Program-made: the position numbers and the translations under genes
NCBI RefSeq assembly: GCF_947301925.1
Contig: NZ_CAMYUE010000001.1
Span: 310,001 to 374,000 of the forward strand
Source of the DNA: an uncultured Ruminococcus sp.
Lineage (GTDB): Bacteria > Bacillota > Clostridia > Oscillospirales > Ruminococcaceae
DNA: 64,000 bases
Direction of reading: 5' to 3'
Notes under the pieces: model-generated
What the model saw: only the letters and a program-made list of their open reading frames with translations
The model's database searches: none
What the model was told of the DNA's origin: nothing
Shown here: in pieces, positions 8,945-17,999 of the stretch
How positions within the stretch are numbered: position 1 is the stretch's first letter
Layout: every line of letters begins with the position of its first letter

Positions 8945-9841
8945 TTATGTCTTCTTCAAAGATGCAGCTTTTCCGTCAAGCGCTTCTATTACCTTATTGA
9001 CTGCACCGGAGTAATCCTCCTTTGCCGCCAGTTCGTTTGCCGGCTTCAGAGCCTTCTCCAGTTCCCACGGAAGCTTGTCACCGGAATACGCGATCATATT
9101 CTTTTTGTTGGCGTCTATCATCAGCATGATGCCGCTGCCGTCACTGTATTTTCGCGTATAATACGATTTCAGTATATCCTCGTTCGGCGTATCGGAACCG
9201 TTCCTCGAAGCAAGTAAAGTCAGATCGTATTTACATGAACCCATTGCCTTATCCAGGACAGTCAGCTCATCGAACTCAAATACCTGAGCGTTATCAACGA
9301 TATGATCGCCGCACAGCTCTCCAAGCTGAAGCAGACGCATTATACCGCGTCTGTAGCTGCCGCCGATGATCTCTTTTGTAGACCAGTATATCGCGTTGCT
9401 CTCTGACGCCTGGCTTATTTCCGACAGACATGAGCCGGTTCTCCAGATAAAGTCTTCGTTTGTGTCGTTATTTATGAGAACAAGCAGGCCGCTGCCCTTG
9501 CCCTCATATATCCTGTTGTACTCGTCGAGGGCAAAATCCGAAGGAGACTTTCCGCCAAGGTCATTTGTAGTGACAACTGCGGCGTTTATAAGCTTCTCGG
9601 TATAGAGCCAGCCCGCATAATCATTGCAGGCTTTCAGATCGTCTGCGTTCAGCAGACCTGCCTTGTCATATACATAACTGCCGTCAGCCGTATCAACAAC
9701 GCGCTCGGTAAAGGGCTGACTTGTGGCCTCCACCGATTCGTCATGCTTCTTACCGTCGTTTTTTGCCGTACAACCACACAATATCATTGCCAAAGCAGTT
9801 ACTGCTGCTGTAAAAGATATGAATTTTTTCAAAAAAATCAT
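8945..9841 (-). CDS. TPM-domain lipoprotein
   Basis: Lipobox ALAMILCGC; YVYDKAGLLNADDLKACNDYAGWLYTEKLINAAVVTTNDLGG matches TPM phosphatase-like domains. Confidence 0.75.
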   Translation of the reverse strand: MIFLKKFISFTAAVTALAMILCGCTAKNDGKKHDESVEATSQPFTERVVDTADGSYVYDKAGLLNADDLKACNDYAGWLYTEKLINAAVVTTNDLGGKSPSDFALDEYNRIYEGKGSGLLVLINNDTNEDFIWRTGSCLSEISQASESNAIYWSTKEIIGGSYRRGIMRLLQLGELCGDHIVDNAQVFEFDELTVLDKAMGSCKYDLTLLASRNGSDTPNEDILKSYYTRKYSDGSGIMLMIDANKKNMIAYSGDKLPWELEKALKPANELAAKEDYSGAVNKVIEALDGKAASLKKT

Positions 9842-9942
9842 TCCCTGCTCTTGTATTTACTATTATATTTTAGTATAATTTAATTGAAAAATCAAGTGCA
9901 GTCACATATTTCTTACATAATTTTCAGAAAAGGAGCGCCAAT

Positions 9943-10752
9943 ATGGATTACAGAGTTCAGGGAAATGATATTATTGTTTACGAGCCTGACCTTGATCTGG
10001 ATGAGACCCTCGACTGCGGACAGGCATTCCGCTGGAAAAAGATCCCATCGGATCATATCTCCACCTATGAGGGAGCTTACCTGAATGACAGCCTCAGGAT
10101 ATCACAGACTGATAAAGGCAGCTTTATATTCCACGATACCGACGAAAACGATTTCATATCAAAGTGGATAGATTATTTCGACTTTGAAACGGACTATTCG
10201 GAACTGAAACGCTGTTTCTCCGAGGACGAGACCCTTGCAAAGGCCTGCAGCTTCGCAGGCGGTATAAGACTGCTCCGTCAGAACAGCTGGGAGTGCCTTA
10301 TTTCCTTCATTATTTCCCAGAACAATAATATACCGCGTATCAAAGGCATAATCGACCGCCTTTGCGAGCATTATAACGGCTGCTTTCCCGACGCTGATGC
10401 ACTCGCAGAAGAGACTGCCGATTCACTTGGATATCTCCGCAGCGGTTTCCGAGCAAAATACCTTGCCGACGCTGCCGACAAGGTTCACAGCGGCATTACA
10501 AAGCTCGATGAGATAGCAAAACTGCCCATAGATGACGCACGGAACGAACTGAAAAAGATAAAGGGCGTGGGACCGAAAGTGGCAGAATGTGTGCTATTGT
10601 TCGGTATGTACAGAACGGATGCATTTCCCAAGGATGTTTGGATAAAGAGAGTCCTCGCAGAGTACTACCCCGACGGTTTCCCCGAATTTGCCGCCGAAAA
10701 AGCAGGCATTGCCCAGCAATACCTGTTCCATTACATAAGAAATCTTCATTGA
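9943..10752 (+). CDS. ogg: 8-oxoguanine DNA glycosylase, OGG1 type
   Basis: DCGQAFRWKKI, SWECLISFIISQNNNIPRIKGII, HhH KIKGVGPKVAECVLLFG...DAFPKDVWIKRVL. Confidence 0.93.
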   Translation: MDYRVQGNDIIVYEPDLDLDETLDCGQAFRWKKIPSDHISTYEGAYLNDSLRISQTDKGSFIFHDTDENDFISKWIDYFDFETDYSELKRCFSEDETLAKACSFAGGIRLLRQNSWECLISFIISQNNNIPRIKGIIDRLCEHYNGCFPDADALAEETADSLGYLRSGFRAKYLADAADKVHSGITKLDEIAKLPIDDARNELKKIKGVGPKVAECVLLFGMYRTDAFPKDVWIKRVLAEYYPDGFPEFAAEKAGIAQQYLFHYIRNLH

Positions 10753-10814
10753 CATGCTGAATAAACGCCGCCGAACAGGCAATACTCCCGATAAATAAGT
10801 TTTTGGGAGGCATT

Positions 10815-11066
10815 ATGTTAAAAGGTGTAAACAAAAGAATAGTAGAAGTCAACGATCCGAACAGTATCTATTTCGAGAGAGCTGTATTCTATCTGAGACC
10901 GGAGGTAACGATTGTTCCCGACCTTGTTTCCCACAGGGAAGCGGAAAGACTTTATTCCGCTGTCACACCTCAGAACAGCAGTACCCGGAAAAGGTCTGCA
11001 AAGAAAATTATCATAGTTATAACAGCTGCTGCCGCTGCAGTGGCAGCCTTCATACGCATATTTTGA
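10815..11066 (+). CDS. Small hypothetical protein with C-terminal membrane anchor
   Basis: ATG 10815 after TTGGGAGG; hydrophobic C-terminus KKIIIVITAAAAAVAAFIRIF. Confidence 0.55.
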   Translation: MLKGVNKRIVEVNDPNSIYFERAVFYLRPEVTIVPDLVSHREAERLYSAVTPQNSSTRKRSAKKIIIVITAAAAAVAAFIRIF

Positions 11067-11104
11067 TACAATAACAGCAATATGCTGTTTGTCAGGAGTT
11101 TTAT

Positions 11105-11968
11105 ATGGATAAGCATGAGACCAACGGCTTCAGGAACAGGCTGTCAAAGCGCTTGATATGCACTCCGAGTCCTGCCGCCAAGAATACATTCTTTTATATA
11201 CAGGAGACAGGCTGCCTGAAAACCGAAGACGCAGCCGCAACTCAGCGTCACAACCTTGAATCCTTCCTCATCGCTGCTGTAATAAGCGGCAGAGGCGAGG
11301 TAACTGTGGGAAACGAGACATATCCTCTCGGAAAGGGCGACTGCTTCTTCCTTGACTGCCGTATTTCCCATTATTACAAGAGCTCCGCAAACGACCCCTG
11401 GGAGCTTATGTGGATACATTTTAACGGCAGCACCTCTCAGCAGTATTACGATTATTTCATATCGCAGTCAAAAAATGTGTTCAGGCCGCCGTTTTTCGAC
11501 AAAGTCATCTCGGCAATATCCGAGATAATCGATATAAACGACAGAAAGCTCCCCGATGCGGAGATCACCACTTCCAAGCTCATCGTGGATCTTCTCACCC
11601 TTTCCCTGACCGTTAACAACACTGCGCAGCAGTACGATTCTGCACTGAAACAGAAGCTTGCGGCTGTACACAACTACATCGACGACCATTTCAACGAGGA
11701 TCTGTCTCTTGAAAAGCTGTCATCGGAATTCTACATAAGCAAATACTATCTGACCCGTGAATACAAGAAGATCTACGGTAAGACCATTTTCCAGCATATA
11801 ATAACCGCCCGCATCAACTACGGAAAGAAACTGCTGCGCTTTTCGGACAAGTCCGTTGAGGAGATAGCGCATCTTTGCGGATTCAACGATCAGAGCTATT
11901 TTGCAAGGCAGTTCAAAAAGACCGAGAATCTCACTTGCTTTTCATACAGAAAAATGTGGAGAGACTGA
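11105..11968 (+). CDS. AraC family transcriptional regulator
   Basis: Cupin-like N-terminus and double HTH (DLSLEKLSSEFYISKYYLTREYKKIYGKTIFQHIITARI...IAHLCGFNDQSYFARQFKKT). Confidence 0.93.
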   Translation: MDKHETNGFRNRLSKRLICTPSPAAKNTFFYIQETGCLKTEDAAATQRHNLESFLIAAVISGRGEVTVGNETYPLGKGDCFFLDCRISHYYKSSANDPWELMWIHFNGSTSQQYYDYFISQSKNVFRPPFFDKVISAISEIIDINDRKLPDAEITTSKLIVDLLTLSLTVNNTAQQYDSALKQKLAAVHNYIDDHFNEDLSLEKLSSEFYISKYYLTREYKKIYGKTIFQHIITARINYGKKLLRFSDKSVEEIAHLCGFNDQSYFARQFKKTENLTCFSYRKMWRD

Positions 11969-11980
11969 CATATAAAGAAA

Positions 11981-12005
11981 AAAGAGAGCATAAGCTCTCT
12001 TTTTT
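11981..12005. terminator. Bidirectional terminator between araC-type gene and rnpB
   Basis: AAAGAGAGC-ATAA-GCTCTCTTT with T-runs on both strands. Confidence 0.75.
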
Positions 12006-12007
12006 TA

Positions 12008-12350
12008 TGACCAGACCGATAAGCCGGGTTCTGTCGTGTGCGGTAATTTATCTACGCTTATCGTCGCCGATAAGCTGAAGCCGTCATTACCTGTTATCCG
12101 CCGAGCCGACGTTGAGATAACAGGCACCAATAGACGTTGCATCGGATAGGGTTTACATAGCAGCGCTGTCTCCAGCACTCTGGTGAGCTCTTACCTCGCC
12201 TTTCCACCATCGCCGCCGTAAAGACGGCAGTATATCTCTGTTGCACTTGCCCTAAGGTCGCCCTCGGCTGCCGTTAGCAGCTACCCTGCTCTGTGATGCC
12301 CGGACTTTCCTCGTAAACTAAAGCGTTTCCGCTACCGCATAGTCTGCTCA
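12008..12350 (-). ncRNA. rnpB: RNase P RNA
   Basis: Minus strand contains GAGGAAAGTCCGGGC near the 5' end, GGCAAGTGCAACAGAGA, GGTGGAAAGGCGAGGTAAGAGCTCACC and 3' ACAGAACCCGGCTTAT. Confidence 0.96.
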
Positions 12351-12357
12351 CCTGATA

Positions 12358-12386
12358 ATGATATCATTTTTTTGATAAAAAGTCAA
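12358..12386 (-). promoter_or_regulatory. rnpB promoter TTGACT-N17-TATCAT
   Basis: On the minus strand TTGACT (12386-12381), 17-bp spacer, TATCAT (12363-12358); the -35 contains the upstream gene's TGA stop. Confidence 0.7.
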
Positions 12387-13846
12387 GCTCTGACCTTCTC
12401 TGCCAGCTTATACCCAAGTATATCCGCTATTTTCCGTACTTCATCAGCCTTCATGGCCTTGATTTTGAACCGCTTGTGCTCCTCCCCCTCGAACCATATG
12501 CTCATGGCGCAGCGTCCGCTGAGAGCCTGAAGAAGATTCTGCTCAAGCTCCATTTTCACGATCTTTCTGCGATCGGATACTACAGTATGGAAACGTGTCC
12601 ACGCGGAACACCTTATCATTATCTTATCGTCGTAAAGCGCTACGCCGCTTGTCAGGAGAGCCACGAACTTTACGATTATAAACCACACAGCCGGTATCTC
12701 AAACATGACGGCAGCAAAGAATGAGAGCTCTGCAAATCGTGGAAAAAGTCTTGCGACCCAATCGTGGGAAGGTACTATCAGCGCTGCTACCAGCAGCGGT
12801 ATCATCAGATATGAGCCGATACCCGCAGGCTGAGCACAGAAATTGTTCCGTATACCGCTGTATATGCCTATAACCTGTAGGTTCTTGCCGAGGCTCTTTT
12901 CATGCTTAACGGGCAGAAGCACGGGAAGCCTGTTTTTGGACGAACCATAACCCGCGCAGCTTATATTGACGGCTACGGCGCCGAAAAGCTTCATTATCAG
13001 ATTCTGTCTGAGATCGGTATAATTGATATGGGAGTTCTTTATGCGGTATTCCTTACGGTCGAGTATGCCGTATCCGACCTTCATGCAGTGCTTATCGCAC
13101 TCTATGGAGAATTTGCCGTATCTGAAAAGATTGACAAGGAAGGATACGAACCAGGAGGCTATGAAGAATACACCCATGAATATAGCGGCCGTAGGTATTT
13201 TCAGTACCAGCTTCTCCGTTATCTTTGCCGTTTCGGCAGTAATGATATTGAGCGATCTGCTGATAATGTCATAGGCAATGTCGCCGCCTTTGAGGAAAAA
13301 AGTGGCAAGATAGACCGTTCCCGAAAAACCGCTCGAAAAGAAAACGGAGAAAAGCAGTATCGAAAGCGCCGTAGGCTGAGGTATACCCTCTATTTTCTGC
13401 TGATCGTTGATATCGGGCATACGTTCCATTATGGCTTTTCTTGTTTTATTGCTTACAAGAAGCTTCAGGTCTACGGTCTTGAATATGCCTGCGCGTGTAT
13501 CGCACCTGAATCTCATCGCTCTTACAGGCACCATGTACAAAGGCCGCTCCACAGTTACGGAGCTGATATTCCTGAAGGGAATATAGGTATTAACTCTTAC
13601 AAACACGCCGTCTCTGTGGACAAGCTCATCATTGGTAAAATCGATCCTTGAAAAGAACCACCTGACCAGTCCGAATATAATGATGGCTCCGAGAACGGCT
13701 ATATCGAACCATGCGCCCCTGACCCAGCTGTAAAACCAGTTCTTGTCAAAATGATAGGTGTATATGCCTCTTAACAGAGGAAAAATAAGGAGCCAGATGT
13801 TCTTTGCGGAATACTTCAGTATTTTCAGAGGGTGTTCATGGTACAT
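12383..13846 (-). CDS. PH domain-containing membrane protein (YdbT-like, bPH2)
   Basis: NDELVHRDGVFVRVNTYIPFRNISSVTVERPLYMVPVRAMRFRCDTRAG; multiple TM segments. Confidence 0.8.
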   Translation of the reverse strand: MYHEHPLKILKYSAKNIWLLIFPLLRGIYTYHFDKNWFYSWVRGAWFDIAVLGAIIIFGLVRWFFSRIDFTNDELVHRDGVFVRVNTYIPFRNISSVTVERPLYMVPVRAMRFRCDTRAGIFKTVDLKLLVSNKTRKAIMERMPDINDQQKIEGIPQPTALSILLFSVFFSSGFSGTVYLATFFLKGGDIAYDIISRSLNIITAETAKITEKLVLKIPTAAIFMGVFFIASWFVSFLVNLFRYGKFSIECDKHCMKVGYGILDRKEYRIKNSHINYTDLRQNLIMKLFGAVAVNISCAGYGSSKNRLPVLLPVKHEKSLGKNLQVIGIYSGIRNNFCAQPAGIGSYLMIPLLVAALIVPSHDWVARLFPRFAELSFFAAVMFEIPAVWFIIVKFVALLTSGVALYDDKIMIRCSAWTRFHTVVSDRRKIVKMELEQNLLQALSGRCAMSIWFEGEEHKRFKIKAMKADEVRKIADILGYKLAEKVRA

Positions 13847-14288
13847 ACTTATCCCCCTTTATGTCTATACTGCCTGATATCTTGATTATCTCCTTTGCGT
13901 CCGACTGTTTGAGGAAAAGCAGTCTGAGCTGTCCGCCGTAGACAAAGAATATTATAAAATTAAAGCCTGTATACTGTGAGAACGGGCTGCTGATTATGGT
14001 TGTATACTGTATTGACGAGTATCTCACCGACTGGTGGACTTTTATAAATACACCGCTGCTCTTGGTTACCTCCGTCCTTGTGACGGTATAGCTGATGGAT
14101 GAAAAAAACAGGGGGAGATGTACGAACATCTCGATACAGGCGACAGCGATAACACCGACCGTCGTATATATAACGACTTTTTCTATCGGAATAAAATATC
14201 TGACAGCTGAAAGTATAATGATAACAGCAGCTGTTATCATAAGTCTCAGCGTAGTGAGACAATGTCTGTCAGGATAATATTGTTTCAT
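13836..14288 (-). CDS. PH domain-containing membrane protein (YdbS-like, bPH2)
   Basis: ITYTVTRTEVTKSSGVFIKVHQSVRYSSIQYTTIISSPF; overlaps the preceding PH gene; start trimmed to MKQYYPDRH. Confidence 0.8.
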   Translation of the reverse strand: MKQYYPDRHCLTTLRLMITAAVIIILSAVRYFIPIEKVVIYTTVGVIAVACIEMFVHLPLFFSSISYTVTRTEVTKSSGVFIKVHQSVRYSSIQYTTIISSPFSQYTGFNFIIFFVYGGQLRLLFLKQSDAKEIIKISGSIDIKGDKYVP

Positions 14289-14399
14289 TCTCCGCCCCCT
14301 TTCCCAGTATATTTTCATTATAGCACAAATATCATTTAATGTAAAACATAATTTAAAGACAAATTGTAAACTTTATAGCAGAAAAATCGCGGAAAGAGT

Positions 14400-15647
14400 G
14401 TGTTTATGCTGGAAAAGGCAGCTTCACTGATATGGGGCAGAACGACAGTATTGCTTCTGCTTGTGACGGGAGTAGTGTATACGATCAGATATCGTTTCAT
14501 ACAGTTCAGGATGTTCGGTTATATATTTAAGAACCTGAAAAAAGGAAGAAATATCGGTCCCCAGGTGCGTACAATGTGTATGTCCCTTGGAGCTGCCATG
14601 GGCACGGGCAACATCACAGGAGTAGCGGCTGCAATTGCGTCAGGCGGAGCAGGTGCCGTATTCTGGATGTGGGTCTCGGCTTTTTTGGGAATGGCTACTG
14701 TATATGTGGAAAACTCTCTTTCGGCAAAATACAGCGATGCAACGTTAAAAGGCCCTATGGCCTATCTGAAAAAGGGCTTGGGAAGCCCTGCGCTTGCCGC
14801 TGTATTCGCAATATGCTGCATCTTCACCTCGTTCGGTATGGGCGGAATGATACAGATCAACTGTATGAGCGAAAGCATAAGAGAATGTATCTCCGTCGAT
14901 TCGTTTACCCTTTCCGCGATCCTTTTCATAGTGATATATCTTGTAATAAGCGGCGGCAAGGAACGTATCGGCAAAACCGCTCAGCTGGCACTGCCGGCAG
15001 CTTCAATAATCTACGGAGCACTGTGCCTTGCGGTGATATACACTGAAAAAGGTCGGCTTTCCGACGTTTTTTCGAACATTATATGCGGAGCGTTCGGCAT
15101 AAAACAGGCAGCAGGCGGAGCGATGGGCTATACTGTTTCACAGGCGGTCTCCACAGGCATAAGACGAGGCATATTTTCAAACGAAGCAGGTCTCGGAAGC
15201 TCTCCTCTGCTCCACAGCTCCGCAGAAAAATGCAATTCAGCGCAATTGCAGGGTATGAGCAGCATGATAGAGGTTTTTATCGACACAATGCTGTGCTGTT
15301 CGCTCACCGCAGTAACTCTGCTGTGCAGCGTGAATTGCAGCGATATATCGGAAGCTCTCGGTATTGTATCGGGCAGAGCTTCAGAACCTCTGCTGGCGGC
15401 TGTGCTGACCGTTTTTGCCTTTTGTACGGTCATAGGCTGGTATTATGCGGGAGAATCCGCATTTCTGTATCTGATGCCGAAAGCTCCGCGGAAGCTCTTT
15501 GTATGTGTATTTGCGCTTATCGCCTCTTTCGGCGCTCTTTTCAAATCTGATATGCTCTGGAATCTTTCGGATATCTTCAATGGCACTATGATGATACCCA
15601 ACCTTATAGGACTGATATTCCTGTTCAGGCACACCGCAAACGAATAA
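14400..15647 (+). CDS. Alanine/glycine:cation symporter (amino acid carrier protein, AgcS family)
   Basis: CMSLGAAMGTGNITGVAAAIASGGAGAVFWMWVSAFLGMATVYVENSLSAKY; start GTG 14400 or ATG 14406. Confidence 0.9.
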   Translation: MFMLEKAASLIWGRTTVLLLLVTGVVYTIRYRFIQFRMFGYIFKNLKKGRNIGPQVRTMCMSLGAAMGTGNITGVAAAIASGGAGAVFWMWVSAFLGMATVYVENSLSAKYSDATLKGPMAYLKKGLGSPALAAVFAICCIFTSFGMGGMIQINCMSESIRECISVDSFTLSAILFIVIYLVISGGKERIGKTAQLALPAASIIYGALCLAVIYTEKGRLSDVFSNIICGAFGIKQAAGGAMGYTVSQAVSTGIRRGIFSNEAGLGSSPLLHSSAEKCNSAQLQGMSSMIEVFIDTMLCCSLTAVTLLCSVNCSDISEALGIVSGRASEPLLAAVLTVFAFCTVIGWYYAGESAFLYLMPKAPRKLFVCVFALIASFGALFKSDMLWNLSDIFNGTMMIPNLIGLIFLFRHTANE

Positions 15648-15773
15648 AAGGCATTAAAACTGTCAATAAATCATATGTGGAAAGAAAAAAGGCGATTCGT
15701 CCCCTACTTTTATTTCAACGGTTACAAAAAATTTATTGATAATGCCAAATGTTAAAAACAGCCCCTTTCCCTA

Positions 15774-15802
15774 TTGACATTGAGCTCCTGTTTTTGTATA
15801 AT
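15774..15802 (+). promoter_or_regulatory. Consensus promoter TTGACA-N17-TATAAT
   Basis: TTGACA 15774-15779, TATAAT 15797-15802. Confidence 0.8.
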
Positions 15803-15809
15803 TATAGTG

Positions 15810-16141
15810 TGAATTATTATGCCTGTGCATATATAAACTATCAGTATTTTTATGCAGGATTATTACGGCTTTTATGGTGAGTCATCGCCATTAAGATACA
15901 GGAACGTGCGGCGATATGCGTTCCATCGGTTTCGGATCAGTTATTCTCGGGATCACATTGATAATAAAACAGGATATGCTCATCGAAAGAGCTTGTACGT
16001 TTGCCTGTTTTCTGTGTGGTCAGTCTTTTTATCGCCTTTTTAAGTTCAGGATCATCAATTCCGAAGCCCTTTTACATACTTTTTCAGGCTTCCGCAGCGT
16101 TCATACGGAAGTCTTGTGATTTTTGAAAGTGAGGTCATATA
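15810..16141 (+). ncRNA. Candidate structured 5' leader or independent ncRNA upstream of rnj
   Basis: ~330 nt without a convincing ORF between a consensus promoter and the rnj start; stems GGAACG/CGTTCC, AAAACAGG/CCTGTTTT (inner GCTC/GAGC) and CTTCCG/CGGAAG. Confidence 0.5.
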
Positions 16142-17977
16142 GTGAACGAAAAAGATAAAAATACAAAGGCTAAGAAGAATACATCGGATACGCCTAAAAG
16201 AACTTACAGAAAGAGAACTGCGCCAAAGGAGAAAACAGTAAAGGAAACTGTTTCCAAGAACGAAAAAACAAGCGCAGCAAAGCCTGCTGCCCGCACAAGA
16301 AAGCCCAAGGAAGTCAAAAAGACTCCCGTAAAGATCATACCACTCGGCGGACTTAATGAGATAGGTAAGAATATGACGCTCTTTGAGTGTTCAAACGATA
16401 TATTCATTCTTGACTGCGGACTTGCATTCCCTGACGCGGATATGCCCGGCGTAGATATAGTTATCCCCGATTTCACATATGTTGAGCGCAATCAGGACAA
16501 GATAAGAGGTATCGTCATTACACACGGCCACGAGGATCATATAGGCGGTCTTGCATATCTGCTCAAGAAGATAAATGTTCCCGTATATGCCACAAGGCTC
16601 ACCATAGGCCTTATTGAGGGCAAGCTCAAGGAACAGGGTCTCAGCGGAAAGGTGAACCTCAATATCGTTGAGCCTAAAAAGACCGTTAAAATGGGCTGTA
16701 TGGCTGTTGAATTCATCAAGGTGAATCACTCTATCCCCGATTCGGTTGGTATGGCTATACACACCCCCGCAGGTGTTATCGTACACACAGGCGACTTCAA
16801 GGTGGACTATTCCCCTATTGACGGCAAGATAATAGACCTTGCACGCTTCGGCGAACTCGGAAGCCGCGGCGTACTTGCTCTTATGGCAGATTCGACCAAT
16901 GCTGAGCGGCCCGGATATACCCATTCCGAAAGAACTGTCGGCGATTCCTTCGACAAGCTCTTCCAGAAGGGCGAGGGCAAGCGTATCATAATCGCTACAT
17001 TCTCCTCGAATATCCACCGCGTCCAGCAGATCATAAACTGCGCTGTCAGATACAACCGTAAGGTCGCTGTATTCGGCAGGAGCATGATAAACGTTATCAA
17101 TACCGCTATCGAGATCGGATATCTCGATGTTCCTGACGGTATTATCATCGATATCGAAATGATGAACCGATATGAGAGCGAGCGCATCGTCCTCATAACT
17201 ACGGGAAGCCAGGGCGAGCCTATGTCGGCTCTTACAAGAATGGCCATGAACGACCACAAAAAGGTCAACATTACGCCTATGGATTTCATCATCATATCGG
17301 CTACTCCCATTCCCGGAAACGAGAAATTCGTTACCAGAGTGGTAAACGAGCTGATGAAATCGGGCGCAGAAGTCGTATATGAGGCCATGTACGAGGTTCA
17401 CGTTTCGGGACACGCCTGTCAGGAGGAGCTCAAGCTCATGCAGGCTCTTACAAAGCCGAAGTTCTTTATTCCCGTTCACGGTGAATACAAGCATCTGAAG
17501 AAACACGCCGATCTTGCGCTGCAGATGGGTATGCCAAAGGAAAACGTCATCATCGCCGAGATAGGCAATGTCATCGAGACTGACGGAGCTACCATGAAGG
17601 TCGTTTCACAGGTCCCCGCAGGCAGAGTACTGGTCGACGGCCTTGGCGTCGGAGATGTGGGCTCCATCGTTCTCAGGGACAGGAAGCATCTGGCTCAGGA
17701 CGGTCTGATAATCATCGTTATCGGTATCGAAAAGAACAGCAACGAGATCGTTGCGGGCCCGGATATCATATCACGAGGCTTCGTTTACGTTCGTGAATCC
17801 GAGGAACTCATGGTCGAAGCACGTGGACTTCTGTCAGATACCCTTGCAAACTGCTCTTCAAGCGAGCTGAGAGAGTGGAATTCTCTCAAGGGCAAGCTTC
17901 GTGACGCTCTTTCTGATTACATCTATCAGAAAACAAAGCGCAGTCCCATGATCCTCCCGATCATTATGGAGACATGA
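16142..17977 (+). CDS. rnj: Ribonuclease J
   Basis: IIPLGGLNEIGKNMTLFE, THGHEDHIGG, HTGDFKVD, PVHGEYKH; Lys/Arg-rich ~60-aa N-terminal extension; GTG start. Confidence 0.96.
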   Translation: MNEKDKNTKAKKNTSDTPKRTYRKRTAPKEKTVKETVSKNEKTSAAKPAARTRKPKEVKKTPVKIIPLGGLNEIGKNMTLFECSNDIFILDCGLAFPDADMPGVDIVIPDFTYVERNQDKIRGIVITHGHEDHIGGLAYLLKKINVPVYATRLTIGLIEGKLKEQGLSGKVNLNIVEPKKTVKMGCMAVEFIKVNHSIPDSVGMAIHTPAGVIVHTGDFKVDYSPIDGKIIDLARFGELGSRGVLALMADSTNAERPGYTHSERTVGDSFDKLFQKGEGKRIIIATFSSNIHRVQQIINCAVRYNRKVAVFGRSMINVINTAIEIGYLDVPDGIIIDIEMMNRYESERIVLITTGSQGEPMSALTRMAMNDHKKVNITPMDFIIISATPIPGNEKFVTRVVNELMKSGAEVVYEAMYEVHVSGHACQEELKLMQALTKPKFFIPVHGEYKHLKKHADLALQMGMPKENVIIAEIGNVIETDGATMKVVSQVPAGRVLVDGLGVGDVGSIVLRDRKHLAQDGLIIIVIGIEKNSNEIVAGPDIISRGFVYVRESEELMVEARGLLSDTLANCSSSELREWNSLKGKLRDALSDYIYQKTKRSPMILPIIMET

Positions 17978-17999
17978 ACCTTCCGAAAGGAGCTTTAAG

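Noticed and set aside
12902-13651. 249-aa plus-strand ORF opposite the PH-domain gene
   Set aside because: Shadow ORF; the minus strand encodes a coherent bPH2 membrane protein.
16391-17506. 371-aa minus-strand ORF opposite rnj
   Set aside because: Lies wholly antisense to a strongly supported RNase J gene, has low-complexity His/Tyr-rich translation and no RBS or family signature; a shadow ORF of biased codons.
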